From: Aquirhabdus sp.
GTDB lineage: Bacteria > Pseudomonadota > Gammaproteobacteria > Pseudomonadales > Moraxellaceae
Reading direction: 5' to 3'
Assembly (NCBI GenBank): GCA_030150595.1
Contig: JASLFQ010000309.1
Span: forward strand, 1 to 6,401
DNA length: 6,401 nucleotides
The notes beneath the pieces were generated by a model, which did no database searches, was not told the origin of the DNA, and was given only the letters and a program-made list of their open reading frames with translations. How positions within the stretch are numbered: position 1 is the stretch's first letter; each line of letters begins with the position of its first letter. Both the position numbers and the translations under genes were made by a program. This document shows, in pieces, positions 1 through 6,342 of the stretch.

Positions 1-20
1 TTTTTTCAAGCTAAATCTAG

Positions 21-440
21 CTATTCACTGGCAGGAAGATCATGGTCAGAATAAAAGATCTCATCAATTTCTACATTCAATGCACGGACAGATAAATGGA
101 TTTCTCGTAAAGCAAGTAGCAAGGACGCCACCATAAAAAACATGGCGCAGCCAAACATAATTCGTGCTGTATTTTGCAGCACGATAAATAATGCAAACAT
201 GCTACTCGTACACATGAGTAAGCTGAGTACACCCATCGCTTGACTGTACTGAATGAGTGCAATTCGTATTCTTAAGTTTTTGATTTGATAGCGTAGATTT
301 TCATCAGGATGGTGTTTATAGCGATCGACGAGCTGACGAACGAGGCTTGCAAGACCAAAGAAGCGGTTGGTATAGGCCAGCATTAGCAATGAGATGGCAG
401 GGAAGAGTAACCCTGGAATGCTATAGCTAAAATCAGACAA
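21..440 (-). CDS. DUF2721 family small membrane protein (139 aa)
   Basis: Small inner-membrane protein of unknown function, assigned to the DUF2721 family from overall pattern; no catalytic motif is visible. Three hydrophobic segments can be seen at about residues 8-24, 69-89 and 93-113. A basic, Arg/Lys-rich stretch (about 35-60) between the first and second would form a cytoplasmic-type loop, and the C-terminal tail is acidic. The start is TTG (bases 438-440). It is chosen because GGAGA lies at a spacing of about 7 bases upstream, and the nearby ATG at about 452-454 is in another frame. The next in-frame Met is residue 20, inside the first membrane segment, which would damage it. The gene follows lipB by 48 bases with no terminator or convincing promoter between, so cotranscription with the kinase gene and lipB is likely. 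Function is unknown; family membership is fairly secure, but was not checked by search. Confidence 0.85.
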   Translation of the reverse strand: MSDFSYSIPGLLFPAISLLMLAYTNRFFGLASLVRQLVDRYKHHPDENLRYQIKNLRIRIALIQYSQAMGVLSLLMCTSSMFALFIVLQNTARIMFGCAMFFMVASLLLALREIHLSVRALNVEIDEIFYSDHDLPASE

Positions 441-446
441 CGTCGT

Positions 447-451
447 ATCTC
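447..451 (-). promoter_or_regulatory. Ribosome binding site deciding the TTG start of the DUF2721 gene
   Basis: On the minus strand GGAGA is followed by about six bases and then TTG. This is the only Shine-Dalgarno-like purine run near the start of this reading frame, and it supports TTG rather than a downstream ATG as the initiator. Confidence 0.6.
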
Positions 452-488
452 CATCCTGAGTCTGAGAAATTGTGCATACAAAAATGTG

Positions 489-1151
489 CTACAAGTTAAT
501 CCGAGTGATTTTGTTTTGATGTTGGCGCAATAGGATTTCACTGAGTTGTTTAGCGACTTGTTGAAACGTAGGCGCTGGTTTTGATGGCGTTTGTTTTGCG
601 AGTTCATCAACCAGTCGTGTCATGCGTAGCCCTGAATAGCCACAGGGATTGATGTGTGTAAACCCACGCAAGTCACAATCAATATTCAATGATAAACCGT
701 GATAGCTACGACCACGTCGTATCTTAAAACCGAGTGAACCAATTTTTGCATCATTGACATAAACGCCAGGCGCATCTTTTTTAGCGTAGGCTTCGATGTC
801 ATAGAGGTTGAGCAGCTCAATCAGTGCATGTTCAGTATTGGTAACGAGTTGGCGCACGTTCCACTTTAGGCGATTCAAGTCGTAAAGAAGGTAAGCAATT
901 AATTGCCCTTGACCATGCCACGTGACTTGGCCGCCACGATCTGATTGCACGATAGGGAGATTGGTTGAATGTAGGATGTGTTCAGGTTTTCCTGCCTGAC
1001 CTTGCGTCAGAACATCACGATGTTGCAATAACCAGAGTTCATCTGGGGTAGTTTCTTGACGGTTTTCCGTCAAGGTTTTCATGGCTTGAAAACTTTCTGC
1101 GTAGTCAATCAGACCTTCAAATTGGTGGATAATCAGGTCTGGTTGGCTCAT
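489..1151 (-). CDS. lipB: Octanoyltransferase LipB (lipoyl(octanoyl) transferase)
   Basis: Cytoplasmic enzyme that moves the octanoyl group from octanoyl-ACP to the lipoyl-domain lysine of pyruvate and 2-oxoglutarate dehydrogenase E2 subunits and of GcvH; LipA then inserts sulfur. The 220-residue length is normal. Family signatures are visible in order: the RGGQVTWHGQGQL block (72-84), the KIGSLG block with the catalytic Lys at 136, HGLSLN (151-156) and INPCGYSG with the catalytic Cys at 170. The start ATG (1149-1151) lies 12 bases past the kinase stop and has no strong Shine-Dalgarno sequence, so translation may be coupled to the kinase gene. In many proteobacteria lipB sits beside lipA; here its neighbours are an ABC1 kinase and a DUF2721 protein. 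All key residues are intact. Confidence 0.97.
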   Translation of the reverse strand: MSQPDLIIHQFEGLIDYAESFQAMKTLTENRQETTPDELWLLQHRDVLTQGQAGKPEHILHSTNLPIVQSDRGGQVTWHGQGQLIAYLLYDLNRLKWNVRQLVTNTEHALIELLNLYDIEAYAKKDAPGVYVNDAKIGSLGFKIRRGRSYHGLSLNIDCDLRGFTHINPCGYSGLRMTRLVDELAKQTPSKPAPTFQQVAKQLSEILLRQHQNKITRINL

Positions 1152-1163
1152 TGTGATCGTATT

Positions 1164-2576
1164 TTATTTCACAAAAGGCGTAATCATGGCACGTACATTG
1201 GTACGCGCATCAATGACGGTCATAAAGGTGTATGCACCGATAAACTTACGGCTAATAAACATAAATTCTTTTGGTGGAACACTGAAGAAGCGTGACGTCA
1301 TTGATTCGGCAGCTTGTCTCATCACTCGCGAATGCAACATGCTCTGCTTCCAGATGTATTTGCCTTCAGCATCAAAAGCGTTCGCTGGTGCATCAGGATT
1401 ATTTAATAATGTGGTAAAGGGTTCTGTTGCCATCAGGAAAACATCTGCCATTGCAGGCTTAGTACCTAAAGGCATCTGGTCAAAGAAGGTATAGCCTTGC
1501 ATCGCTGCAATCATTTCCTCTTTGTCGTGATGGTAGCCCGCACAAATGAGCGCACGTGCAACTTTCAGTAAGTTCGGATCGAAACCACGAATCGCACCAA
1601 AGTCGAGCAAAATGGTTTTATCAGGAATGTCTTTGCCATTGCCTAAACGGACGAGGTAATTACCGAAATTGGGGTCAGTTTGCATTTCGCCCCATTCAAA
1701 TAATTCACGTACGGCAATCTCAATTGATGCTGCACCGAGTTTGTCACGACGTGATTGAGGCAATGACAACATGACTGCGCTATTGATCGGCACACCACGT
1801 TCGAAGGTCATACACAGCACGCCAGCAGTGCAATATTCATGAATAATTTGTGGCACGATGTAGCGAGGATCGTCTTTAAGTCGTTCATAGAAGCGTTCAG
1901 TTGTTGCTGCTTCCATCGGATAGTTGACTTCGCGATGCATCATTTCACTGACTTCATCGAACCATTCATCAAACTCACGCGTTTGTGGAACCATGCGTGT
2001 CAGTTTGAGCATATTGCGGAATAAACCGAGATCAGAGTCGATTGCTGCGGCAACTCCTGGATATTGCACTTTAAGGACAATTTCCAAACCATCTGATTTT
2101 CTAACTGCGCGATGGACTTGTGCCAGTGATGCTGTACCTAATGGCTCATGATCAATCATCAAATCATGAAGTTTGTCACCAAGTTCATGCTTAAGTTGTT
2201 GCTCAATGGCTGACCATGATAATGCCATAGTGTCATTATTTAGACTATGTAGTGCGTCGGTGACTTCTGGAGGCAAAAAGTGTTCGCCATAAAGCGCCAT
2301 CATTTGCCCGATTTTGACGATAGAGCCTTTAAGTTTGCCGATTTCATGCGCAAGATATTGCGCTTGTTCGCTCATGACTTGTTTACGTTTTCTATTTCTA
2401 TCGGCTTCACTCGAGAAGATTGTGCCTGCATTGACACTTGCCCAACGAGAGCCTGCACGTAAAGAAGCTTTCGCTAGGGACATGCGACGATCAAAGGCAC
2501 TTGTCTGCAACTTATCAAGGGTATGATGCTGTTTATGTTTGTTGCGGGTGTTAGGGTTATCAGAAGCATCAGACAT
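1164..2576 (-). CDS. ABC1/AarF (UbiB-like) atypical kinase family protein
   Basis: Member of the ABC1/AarF/COQ8 atypical kinase-like superfamily (470 aa). Motifs in order: the family-specific KxGQ motif as KIGQ (88-91), the Ala-rich nucleotide loop as GTASLAQVHRA (147-157), a candidate ATP-binding Lys in VLKV (169), a Glu in REVNYP (216), the catalytic-loop segment as QTDPNFGN (299-306, Asp301 and Asn306) and the metal-binding DFG (325-327). UbiB itself ends in two transmembrane helices. I see no such pair here, and the N-terminus (1-30) is polar and His/Lys/Asn-rich, so this is more likely a soluble paralogue than the ubiquinone-pathway UbiB. The catalytic segment lacks the second His/Pro of the more usual HADPHPGN form. 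AGGAT lies 11 bases before the ATG. It is the first gene of a likely operon with lipB and the DUF2721 gene. The substrate is unknown. Confidence 0.9.
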   Translation of the reverse strand: MSDASDNPNTRNKHKQHHTLDKLQTSAFDRRMSLAKASLRAGSRWASVNAGTIFSSEADRNRKRKQVMSEQAQYLAHEIGKLKGSIVKIGQMMALYGEHFLPPEVTDALHSLNNDTMALSWSAIEQQLKHELGDKLHDLMIDHEPLGTASLAQVHRAVRKSDGLEIVLKVQYPGVAAAIDSDLGLFRNMLKLTRMVPQTREFDEWFDEVSEMMHREVNYPMEAATTERFYERLKDDPRYIVPQIIHEYCTAGVLCMTFERGVPINSAVMLSLPQSRRDKLGAASIEIAVRELFEWGEMQTDPNFGNYLVRLGNGKDIPDKTILLDFGAIRGFDPNLLKVARALICAGYHHDKEEMIAAMQGYTFFDQMPLGTKPAMADVFLMATEPFTTLLNNPDAPANAFDAEGKYIWKQSMLHSRVMRQAAESMTSRFFSVPPKEFMFISRKFIGAYTFMTVIDARTNVRAMITPFVK

Positions 2577-2618
2577 AAGCGTGGGTTATCCTAAATAAGG
2601 GCATACAACTTATTAGTA

Positions 2619-2647
2619 TTAATAGCATCGCACTTTAAGTTTAACAA
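2619..2647 (-). promoter_or_regulatory. Candidate sigma70 promoter for the kinase-lipB-DUF2721 operon
   Basis: On the minus strand a TTGTTA -35 (2642-2647) is followed by a 17-base spacer and a TATTAA -10 (2619-2624), 42 bases before the kinase start. Each hexamer matches consensus at four of six bases, with ideal spacing. Such matches are common in AT-rich DNA, so this is a suggestion only. Confidence 0.4.
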
Positions 2648-2664
2648 AGAAATCGTTAACAAAG
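2641..2664. repeat. 9-bp direct repeat TTAACAAAG, 15-base period
   Basis: TTAACAAAG occurs at 2641-2649 and again at 2656-2664. The first copy overlaps the proposed -35 hexamer of the kinase promoter and the second lies just upstream of it. This could be a pair of binding half-sites or a duplicated -35 region; chance is possible. Confidence 0.5.
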
Positions 2665-2666
2665 TA

Positions 2667-2678
2667 ATCTGTACAGAT
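2667..2678. promoter_or_regulatory. Perfect 12-bp palindrome, possible operator
   Basis: ATCTGTACAGAT is identical to its reverse complement. It lies about 20 bases upstream of the proposed -35 of the kinase operon, a position suited to a dimeric regulator. It is not a LexA box, since CTG and CAG are directly joined by TA rather than spaced by ten bases. The regulator is unknown. Confidence 0.4.
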
Positions 2679-2709
2679 GTGAGATCAACAGTCGAAGCAA
2701 TCATAAGGT

Positions 2710-2735
2710 GAAGTGATAAGTTATTCAATCACTTC
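2710..2735. repeat. Stem-loop, 8-bp stem and 10-base loop, after purD
   Basis: GAAGTGAT at 2710-2717 pairs perfectly with ATCACTTC at 2728-2735. It lies downstream of purD and overlaps the stop codon of the possible small ORF. No T-tract follows on the minus strand, so it is not a convincing intrinsic terminator, but it could stabilise the 3' end of the purD transcript. Confidence 0.55.
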
Positions 2736-2831
2736 TATCAGCTCAACATGACCGTAGAGATCACAGAGTGCTCTTTTATGGCGCATTTTGTGATTCAACT
2801 GTGGTTTGTTGGATTCATTGAAGTGGAACAA
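2721..2831 (-). CDS. Possible small ORF directly downstream of purD (start uncertain)
   Basis: I do not recognise a family. The frame is open from just after a TGA at 2868-2870, inside the end of purD, to TAA at 2721-2723, in the -1 frame relative to purD. With a TTG start at 2829-2831 it gives 36 residues; with the first ATG (2784-2786) only 21. The C-terminal part contains MRHKRALCDLYGHVELIEVI, and the region before it is polar and Asn-rich. The composition looks like a real small protein, but no good Shine-Dalgarno sequence precedes any candidate start. GAAGGG abuts the TTG directly, which is too close. It could be translated by re-initiation after purD, be a decayed gene remnant, or be chance. 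Confidence 0.3.
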   Translation of the reverse strand: MFHFNESNKPQLNHKMRHKRALCDLYGHVELIEVIE

Positions 2832-2848
2832 CCCTTCATTGACAGGTT

Positions 2849-4138
2849 TTACTTCTGACCTGCTTGCTCACGTGCAATTGCGCGATAACCAATATCACGG
2901 CGATATTGCATACCGTCAAAAGAGATTTTTTGAATATGCGCGAGAGCTTGCTGTTGTGCTTCCAAAACAGTATTTCCAATTGCTGTGACACAAAGTACAC
3001 GACCACCACTAGTGACTGTGTTGCCGTCTTTTTGTGTTGTACCTGCATGGAATACTTTTGATGATTCATTCACATAATCTAAGCCGTGAATCACATCACC
3101 TGTTTGAATTTCTGCAGGATAACCACCTGCAGCCAAGACAATACCAATCGATGGGCGGCTGTCCCATTCTGCATGACTTGGTAATTCGCCTTTTAATCCA
3201 GCCTCAACTAAATCAACTAAAGATGATTTGAGACGCATCATAATTGGCTGAGTTTCTGGATCACCAAAGCGGCAGTTGAACTCAATGACCCGTGCAGTGC
3301 CTTCGGCATCGATCATCAAACCTGCGTATAAAAATCCAGTGTAAGGATGACCATCAGCAGCCATGCCATCTACAGTTGGACGCATGATATGTTTCATGAC
3401 CTGATCAAAAATTTCTGATGTGACGACTGGAGCAGGCGAGTACGCGCCCATGCCACCAGTATTCGCACCTTGGTCGTTTTCAAAGATACGTTTATGGTCT
3501 TGGCTGGTTGCCATTGGCAAAATGTTATGACCATCGATCATGCAAATGAAGCTGGCTTCTTCACCATCCAAGAATTGTTCAATCACAACGCGTGAGCCTG
3601 CATCGCCAAATTTATTACCCGCGAGCATATCGTCAATCGCTTCATAGGCTTCAGCAACGGTCATCGCAACGATGACGCCTTTACCCGCAGCTAGTCCGTC
3701 AGCTTTGATGACAATTGGCGCACCGTTTTTATCAATATAAGCTTTCGCTGCAGCTACATCAGTGAACACATCGTAGAATGCTGTTGGAATCTGATGACGT
3801 TTTAAGAAATGTTTCGCAAATGCTTTAGAACCTTCAAGTTGTGCGGCGAATTGGGTTGGGCCCCAAATTTTGATACTGGCTGCACGACAGGCATTCACGA
3901 CACCGTTTACGAGTGGCGCTTCAGGACCTACGATGATGAGATCAATCGCATTGGCTTTTGCAAAGGCAATAATCGCATCGTTGTCTAAAATGTTTAGGGC
4001 AACATTGGTACATTTATTCTCAAGGGCACTTCCAGCATTACCAGGTGCGACAAAGATTTGACGAACAGCGTTGTCTTGTGCACATTTCCATGCGAGTGCG
4101 TGTTCACGACCGCCTGAACCGAGGATGAGAATGTTCAT
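2849..4138 (-). CDS. purD: Phosphoribosylamine--glycine ligase PurD (GAR synthetase)
   Basis: Joins glycine to 5-phosphoribosylamine with ATP, the second step of de novo purine synthesis, in the cytoplasm. The 429-residue length is typical of single-function bacterial PurD. Visible features: N-terminal LILGSGGREHAL (4-15), GPEAPLVNG (71-79), then the ATP-grasp domain from about residue 101 with IKADGLAAGKGV (144-155), EQFLDGEEAS (187-196), TGGMGAYSP (227-235) and the metal-binding EFNCRFGDPETQP (286-298). The small C-terminal domain ends normally at YRAIAREQ. The ATG is supported by AAGGGA (4144-4149) at five bases spacing. It lies 132 bases after purH on the same strand, probably cotranscribed with it, although a large palindrome separates them. 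No terminator with a T-tract is visible downstream. Confidence 0.98.
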   Translation of the reverse strand: MNILILGSGGREHALAWKCAQDNAVRQIFVAPGNAGSALENKCTNVALNILDNDAIIAFAKANAIDLIIVGPEAPLVNGVVNACRAASIKIWGPTQFAAQLEGSKAFAKHFLKRHQIPTAFYDVFTDVAAAKAYIDKNGAPIVIKADGLAAGKGVIVAMTVAEAYEAIDDMLAGNKFGDAGSRVVIEQFLDGEEASFICMIDGHNILPMATSQDHKRIFENDQGANTGGMGAYSPAPVVTSEIFDQVMKHIMRPTVDGMAADGHPYTGFLYAGLMIDAEGTARVIEFNCRFGDPETQPIMMRLKSSLVDLVEAGLKGELPSHAEWDSRPSIGIVLAAGGYPAEIQTGDVIHGLDYVNESSKVFHAGTTQKDGNTVTSGGRVLCVTAIGNTVLEAQQQALAHIQKISFDGMQYRRDIGYRAIAREQAGQK

Positions 4139-4143
4139 AGTGT

Positions 4144-4149
4144 TCCCTT
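4144..4149 (-). promoter_or_regulatory. purD ribosome binding site
   Basis: AAGGGA on the minus strand, five bases before the purD ATG. It stands out because purH and lipB lack a comparable site, so purD can be translated independently. Confidence 0.7.
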
Positions 4150-4182
4150 AAAAATCTAAAGTTGCTTATTTTTTAAATACAG

Positions 4183-4260
4183 CAAAAGCAAATCCTCCCT
4201 CACGCAGTACTACCGCGTGCTCCCTTTACAAAAGGGAGGTTGGGAGGGATTTTGCTTTTG
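4183..4260. repeat. Intergenic palindromic element with three-way-junction fold
   Basis: The outer arms (4183-4199 and 4242-4260) pair over about 17 bp with two single-base bulges. Inside them are two independent hairpins: CACGC/GCGTG (4201-4205 with 4215-4219, 9-base loop) and CTCCCTTT/AAAGGGAG (4220-4227 with 4231-4238, 3-base loop). The whole folds like a cloverleaf with almost no unpaired junction bases. The symmetric arms and its place in a gene gap suggest a short repeated palindromic element of the REP/MITE-like kind, copied elsewhere in the genome; that part is inference. No T-tract follows either way, so it is not a classic terminator, but it could attenuate or stabilise the purH-purD message. 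It is not a tRNA: there is no conserved T-loop or CCA end. Confidence 0.7.
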
Positions 4261-4270
4261 ATCTTATCTA

Positions 4271-5848
4271 TCAATGACGGAAATGACGCATTCCGGTAAA
4301 GACCATCGCAATATTGTGTTCGTCCGCTGCAGCGATGACTTCGCTATCGCGCATTGAACCACCTGGCTGGATAATGCATGAAATACCCACTTTTGCGGCA
4401 TTATCAATGCCATCACGGAACGGGAAGAATGCATCAGAAGCCATGACTGCATTGTGCACATCCAGACCTGCATGTTCAGCTTTGATCGCTGCAATACGTG
4501 CAGAGTTCACGCGGCTCATTTGTCCTGCGCCGATACCAATGGTTTGGCGATTTTTTGCATAAACAATGGCATTCGACTTAACGTACTTCGCAACTTTCCA
4601 AGCAAAAATCAAATCATGGATTTCAGCTTCAGTTGGAGCGCGTTTAGTGACAATTTTCAGGTCACTGTCTTTAATCATGCCTAGGTCTTGATCTTGAACG
4701 AGCAAACCACCAGTGACGCGTTTGTAATCCAATTGACCAACACGTGCATTAATGTCTGGTAATTGACCACAGGTGAGAACGCGAACATTTTGTTTCGCAG
4801 CGGTGATTTCAAGTACGCCATCTTCGAGGCTTGGCGCAATGATGACTTCAACAAATTGACGATCCACGATTGCCTTTGCAGTAGCGACATCGAGTGGACG
4901 GTTGAACGCAATAATGCCGCCGAAAGCAGATTCTGGATCAGTTGCATAAGCTAAGTTGTACGCATCTAACAGACCATCTAATGAAACCGCGACACCACAT
5001 GGGTTTGCATGTTTTACAATCACGCAAGCTGGCTTAGCGAATGATTTAACACATTCCAATGCTGCATCGGTATCTGCGATATTGTTATATGACAGTTCTT
5101 TACCTTGCAGTTGTTTCGATGTTGCCACCGATGCTTCACGTGCAGTTGGGTCAATATAGAATGCGGCTGATTGATGCGGGTTTTCGCCGTAACGTAAATC
5201 TTGCGCTTTCACCAATTGCAAGTTGAACGTACGTGCAAATGCGTCAGCAGGTTGGTTCTCTTCTTTGCCAACACGTGCGCCGAGGTACTGAGCAATCATG
5301 CCATCATATTGTGCAGTATGTTCAAAGGCTTTTACTGCGAGATCGAAGCGAGTTGCGTGTGACAATGTTTTTGCAGTTTTTAGCTCATCGATCACGCGGC
5401 TATAGTCACTGCTATTGACGATGATGCCGACAGAAGCATGATTTTTTGCTGCTGCACGAACCATTGTTGGGCCACCGATGTCGATGTTTTCGATCGCATC
5501 TTCAAGTGAGCAATTTGGTTTTGCAACGGTTTGTGCAAATGGATATAAGTTGACGATCACGAGGTCAATCGGCTCAATATCATGCGCTTGCATCACTGCT
5601 TCATCGATGCCGCGACGCGCCAAAATGCCGCCATGAATTTTTGGATGCAAAGTTTTCACTCGACCATCCATCATCTCTGGAAAACCTGTGTGTTCAGAGA
5701 CTTCTACGACAGGGATATTATTTTCTTTAAGCAGCTTATATGTGCCGCCTGTAGAAAGTAGTTCGATATTGAGAGCGGATAAATCACGGGCAAATTCAAT
5801 GATGCCAGTTTTGTCGGAAACAGAAATCAGGGCGCGAGAGACAGTCAT
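4271..5848 (-). CDS. purH: Bifunctional AICAR transformylase / IMP cyclohydrolase PurH
   Basis: Performs the last two steps of IMP synthesis: formyl transfer from 10-formyltetrahydrofolate to AICAR, then ring closure to IMP. The 525 residues match the usual size. The N-terminal MGS-like cyclohydrolase domain (about 1-195) shows ISVSDKTGI (8-16), [10 protein letters not shown] (31-40), the [14 protein letters not shown] block (61-74) and [16 protein letters not shown] (122-137). The transformylase domain shows LRYGENPHQ (218-226), VKHANPCG with the catalytic Lys279-His280 pair (278-285), DPESAFGG (304-311), and [10 protein letters not shown] (471-480) followed by [13 protein letters not shown] (492-504). 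It ends in the typical MRHFRH. No Shine-Dalgarno sequence is visible before the ATG. It follows fis, but the fis terminator lies between them, so it likely has its own promoter. Confidence 0.98.
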   Translation of the reverse strand: MTVSRALISVSDKTGIIEFARDLSALNIELLSTGGTYKLLKENNIPVVEVSEHTGFPEMMDGRVKTLHPKIHGGILARRGIDEAVMQAHDIEPIDLVIVNLYPFAQTVAKPNCSLEDAIENIDIGGPTMVRAAAKNHASVGIIVNSSDYSRVIDELKTAKTLSHATRFDLAVKAFEHTAQYDGMIAQYLGARVGKEENQPADAFARTFNLQLVKAQDLRYGENPHQSAAFYIDPTAREASVATSKQLQGKELSYNNIADTDAALECVKSFAKPACVIVKHANPCGVAVSLDGLLDAYNLAYATDPESAFGGIIAFNRPLDVATAKAIVDRQFVEVIIAPSLEDGVLEITAAKQNVRVLTCGQLPDINARVGQLDYKRVTGGLLVQDQDLGMIKDSDLKIVTKRAPTEAEIHDLIFAWKVAKYVKSNAIVYAKNRQTIGIGAGQMSRVNSARIAAIKAEHAGLDVHNAVMASDAFFPFRDGIDNAAKVGISCIIQPGGSMRDSEVIAAADEHNIAMVFTGMRHFRH

Positions 5849-5862
5849 GATAGAGTTGAGGC

Positions 5863-5891
5863 TTAATAAATAAAATTAAAAGAAATGTTAA
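5863..5891 (-). promoter_or_regulatory. Candidate purH promoter overlapped by an inverted repeat
   Basis: On the minus strand TTAACA (5886-5891, five of six matches to the -35 consensus), a 17-base spacer and TATTAA (5863-5868, four of six) lie 14 bases before the purH ATG. This would give a leader of only about seven or eight bases. GCTTAA (5861-5866) and TTAAGC (5888-5893) form an inverted repeat whose halves coincide with the two hexamers, extendable outward with one bulge. A weaker alternative is TTGATC (5982-5987) with TACAAG (5959-5964), also 17 bases apart, giving a leader of about 100 bases. No recognisable PurR box was found. Confidence 0.4.
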
Positions 5892-6012
5892 GCTCATACA
5901 ATTGCAATAAATGCAGTGCATGATCAAACGAAAGCTGTTTTAGCAGCGATTTTGCATGCTTGTACTGTGTTTGTGAGTGTTGATCAATAATGATTCGACA
6001 TGATAACCAATC

Positions 6013-6045
6013 ACAAGAAACAATAAGGGCTGGAAAACCAGCCCT
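6013..6045 (-). terminator. Rho-independent terminator after fis
   Basis: AGGGCTGG (6026-6033) and CCAGCCCT (6038-6045) form a perfect GC-rich 8-bp stem with a 4-base loop. On the minus strand the stem is followed by a T-rich tail (TATTGTTTCTTG). It lies 24 bases past the fis stop and ends the fis transcript before the purH promoter region. Confidence 0.88.
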
Positions 6046-6069
6046 GTATCGTCGTGCATATTTTAACGC

Positions 6070-6342
6070 TTACTCGCTCATTAAGCCATGTGCTTTGAGT
6101 TTTTTACGCAAAGTACCACGGTTCAGTCCTAAAATTTCTGATGCGCGAGTTTGGTTGCCGCGAGTTTGTTCAAGAACGACCGACAGTAATGGTTTTTCAA
6201 TTTCTGCCAAAACTAAGTCGTAGACTTGTACAGGCTCAGCACCATCAAGTTGTTTGAAGTAATGACGAACAGCACGCTCAACATGAAGGCGCAATGCAAC
6301 ATCAGTAGGGTTGTTAATAAAATCAGGTGACTTGATATTCAT
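6070..6342 (-). CDS. fis: DNA-binding protein Fis
   Basis: Homodimeric nucleoid-associated protein that bends DNA and regulates rRNA, recombination and growth-phase genes. The 90-residue product matches the E. coli core closely: YFKQLDG (28-34), YDLVLAEIEKPLL (41-53) and the C-terminal helix-turn-helix, with TRGNQTRA (60-67) and NRGTLRKKL (74-82). The residues equivalent to the E. coli DNA contacts Asn84, Arg85, Thr87, Arg89 and Lys90 are present as Asn74, Arg75, Thr77, Arg79 and Lys80. The N-terminus is ten residues shorter than in E. coli, in the region that forms the beta-hairpin arm used to activate DNA invertases. The C-terminus is two residues longer. The ATG overlaps the stop of an upstream frame by four bases, and no strong Shine-Dalgarno sequence is visible. 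In many gammaproteobacteria fis follows dusB. Confidence 0.96.
   Translation of the reverse strand: MNIKSPDFINNPTDVALRLHVERAVRHYFKQLDGAEPVQVYDLVLAEIEKPLLSVVLEQTRGNQTRASEILGLNRGTLRKKLKAHGLMSE

Noticed and set aside
1..25. Short inverted repeat AGCTA/TAGCT beside a run of six T after the DUF2721 gene
   Set aside because: For a minus-strand transcript the run reads as A, and on the plus strand it precedes the stem, so it does not form an intrinsic terminator in either direction.
1164..2576. Naming the kinase ubiB
   Set aside because: The C-terminal transmembrane pair of UbiB is not visible and the catalytic segment differs, so only the family name is given.
2748..2858. Plus-strand ORF of 36 codons opposite the purD-kinase gap
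   Set aside because: It is the exact antisense register of the possible minus-strand small ORF, has no Shine-Dalgarno sequence, is mostly hydrophobic and aromatic, and runs against all neighbouring genes. One of the two is a shadow, and the codirectional one is preferred.
2836..3069. 77-residue minus-strand ORF over the end of purD
   Set aside because: It lies in another frame within the highly recognisable purD C-terminal coding region, with low-complexity composition. Treated as a shadow.
4183..4260. tRNA or intrinsic terminator reading of the cloverleaf-like palindrome
   Set aside because: It lacks the conserved tRNA T-loop, anticodon-stem layout and CCA, and no T-tract follows the stem on either strand.
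5901..5921. Short palindromes ATTGCAAT and ATGCA-G-TGCAT upstream of purH
   Set aside because: They are real but only 8 and 10 paired bases in AT-rich DNA, not placed on a clear promoter, and too short to call as sites without comparison.
5918..5945. Possible PurR-like box upstream of purH (AAACG-containing stretch)
   Set aside because: It does not match the palindromic E. coli PurR consensus beyond a few bases, and no second half-site is visible.
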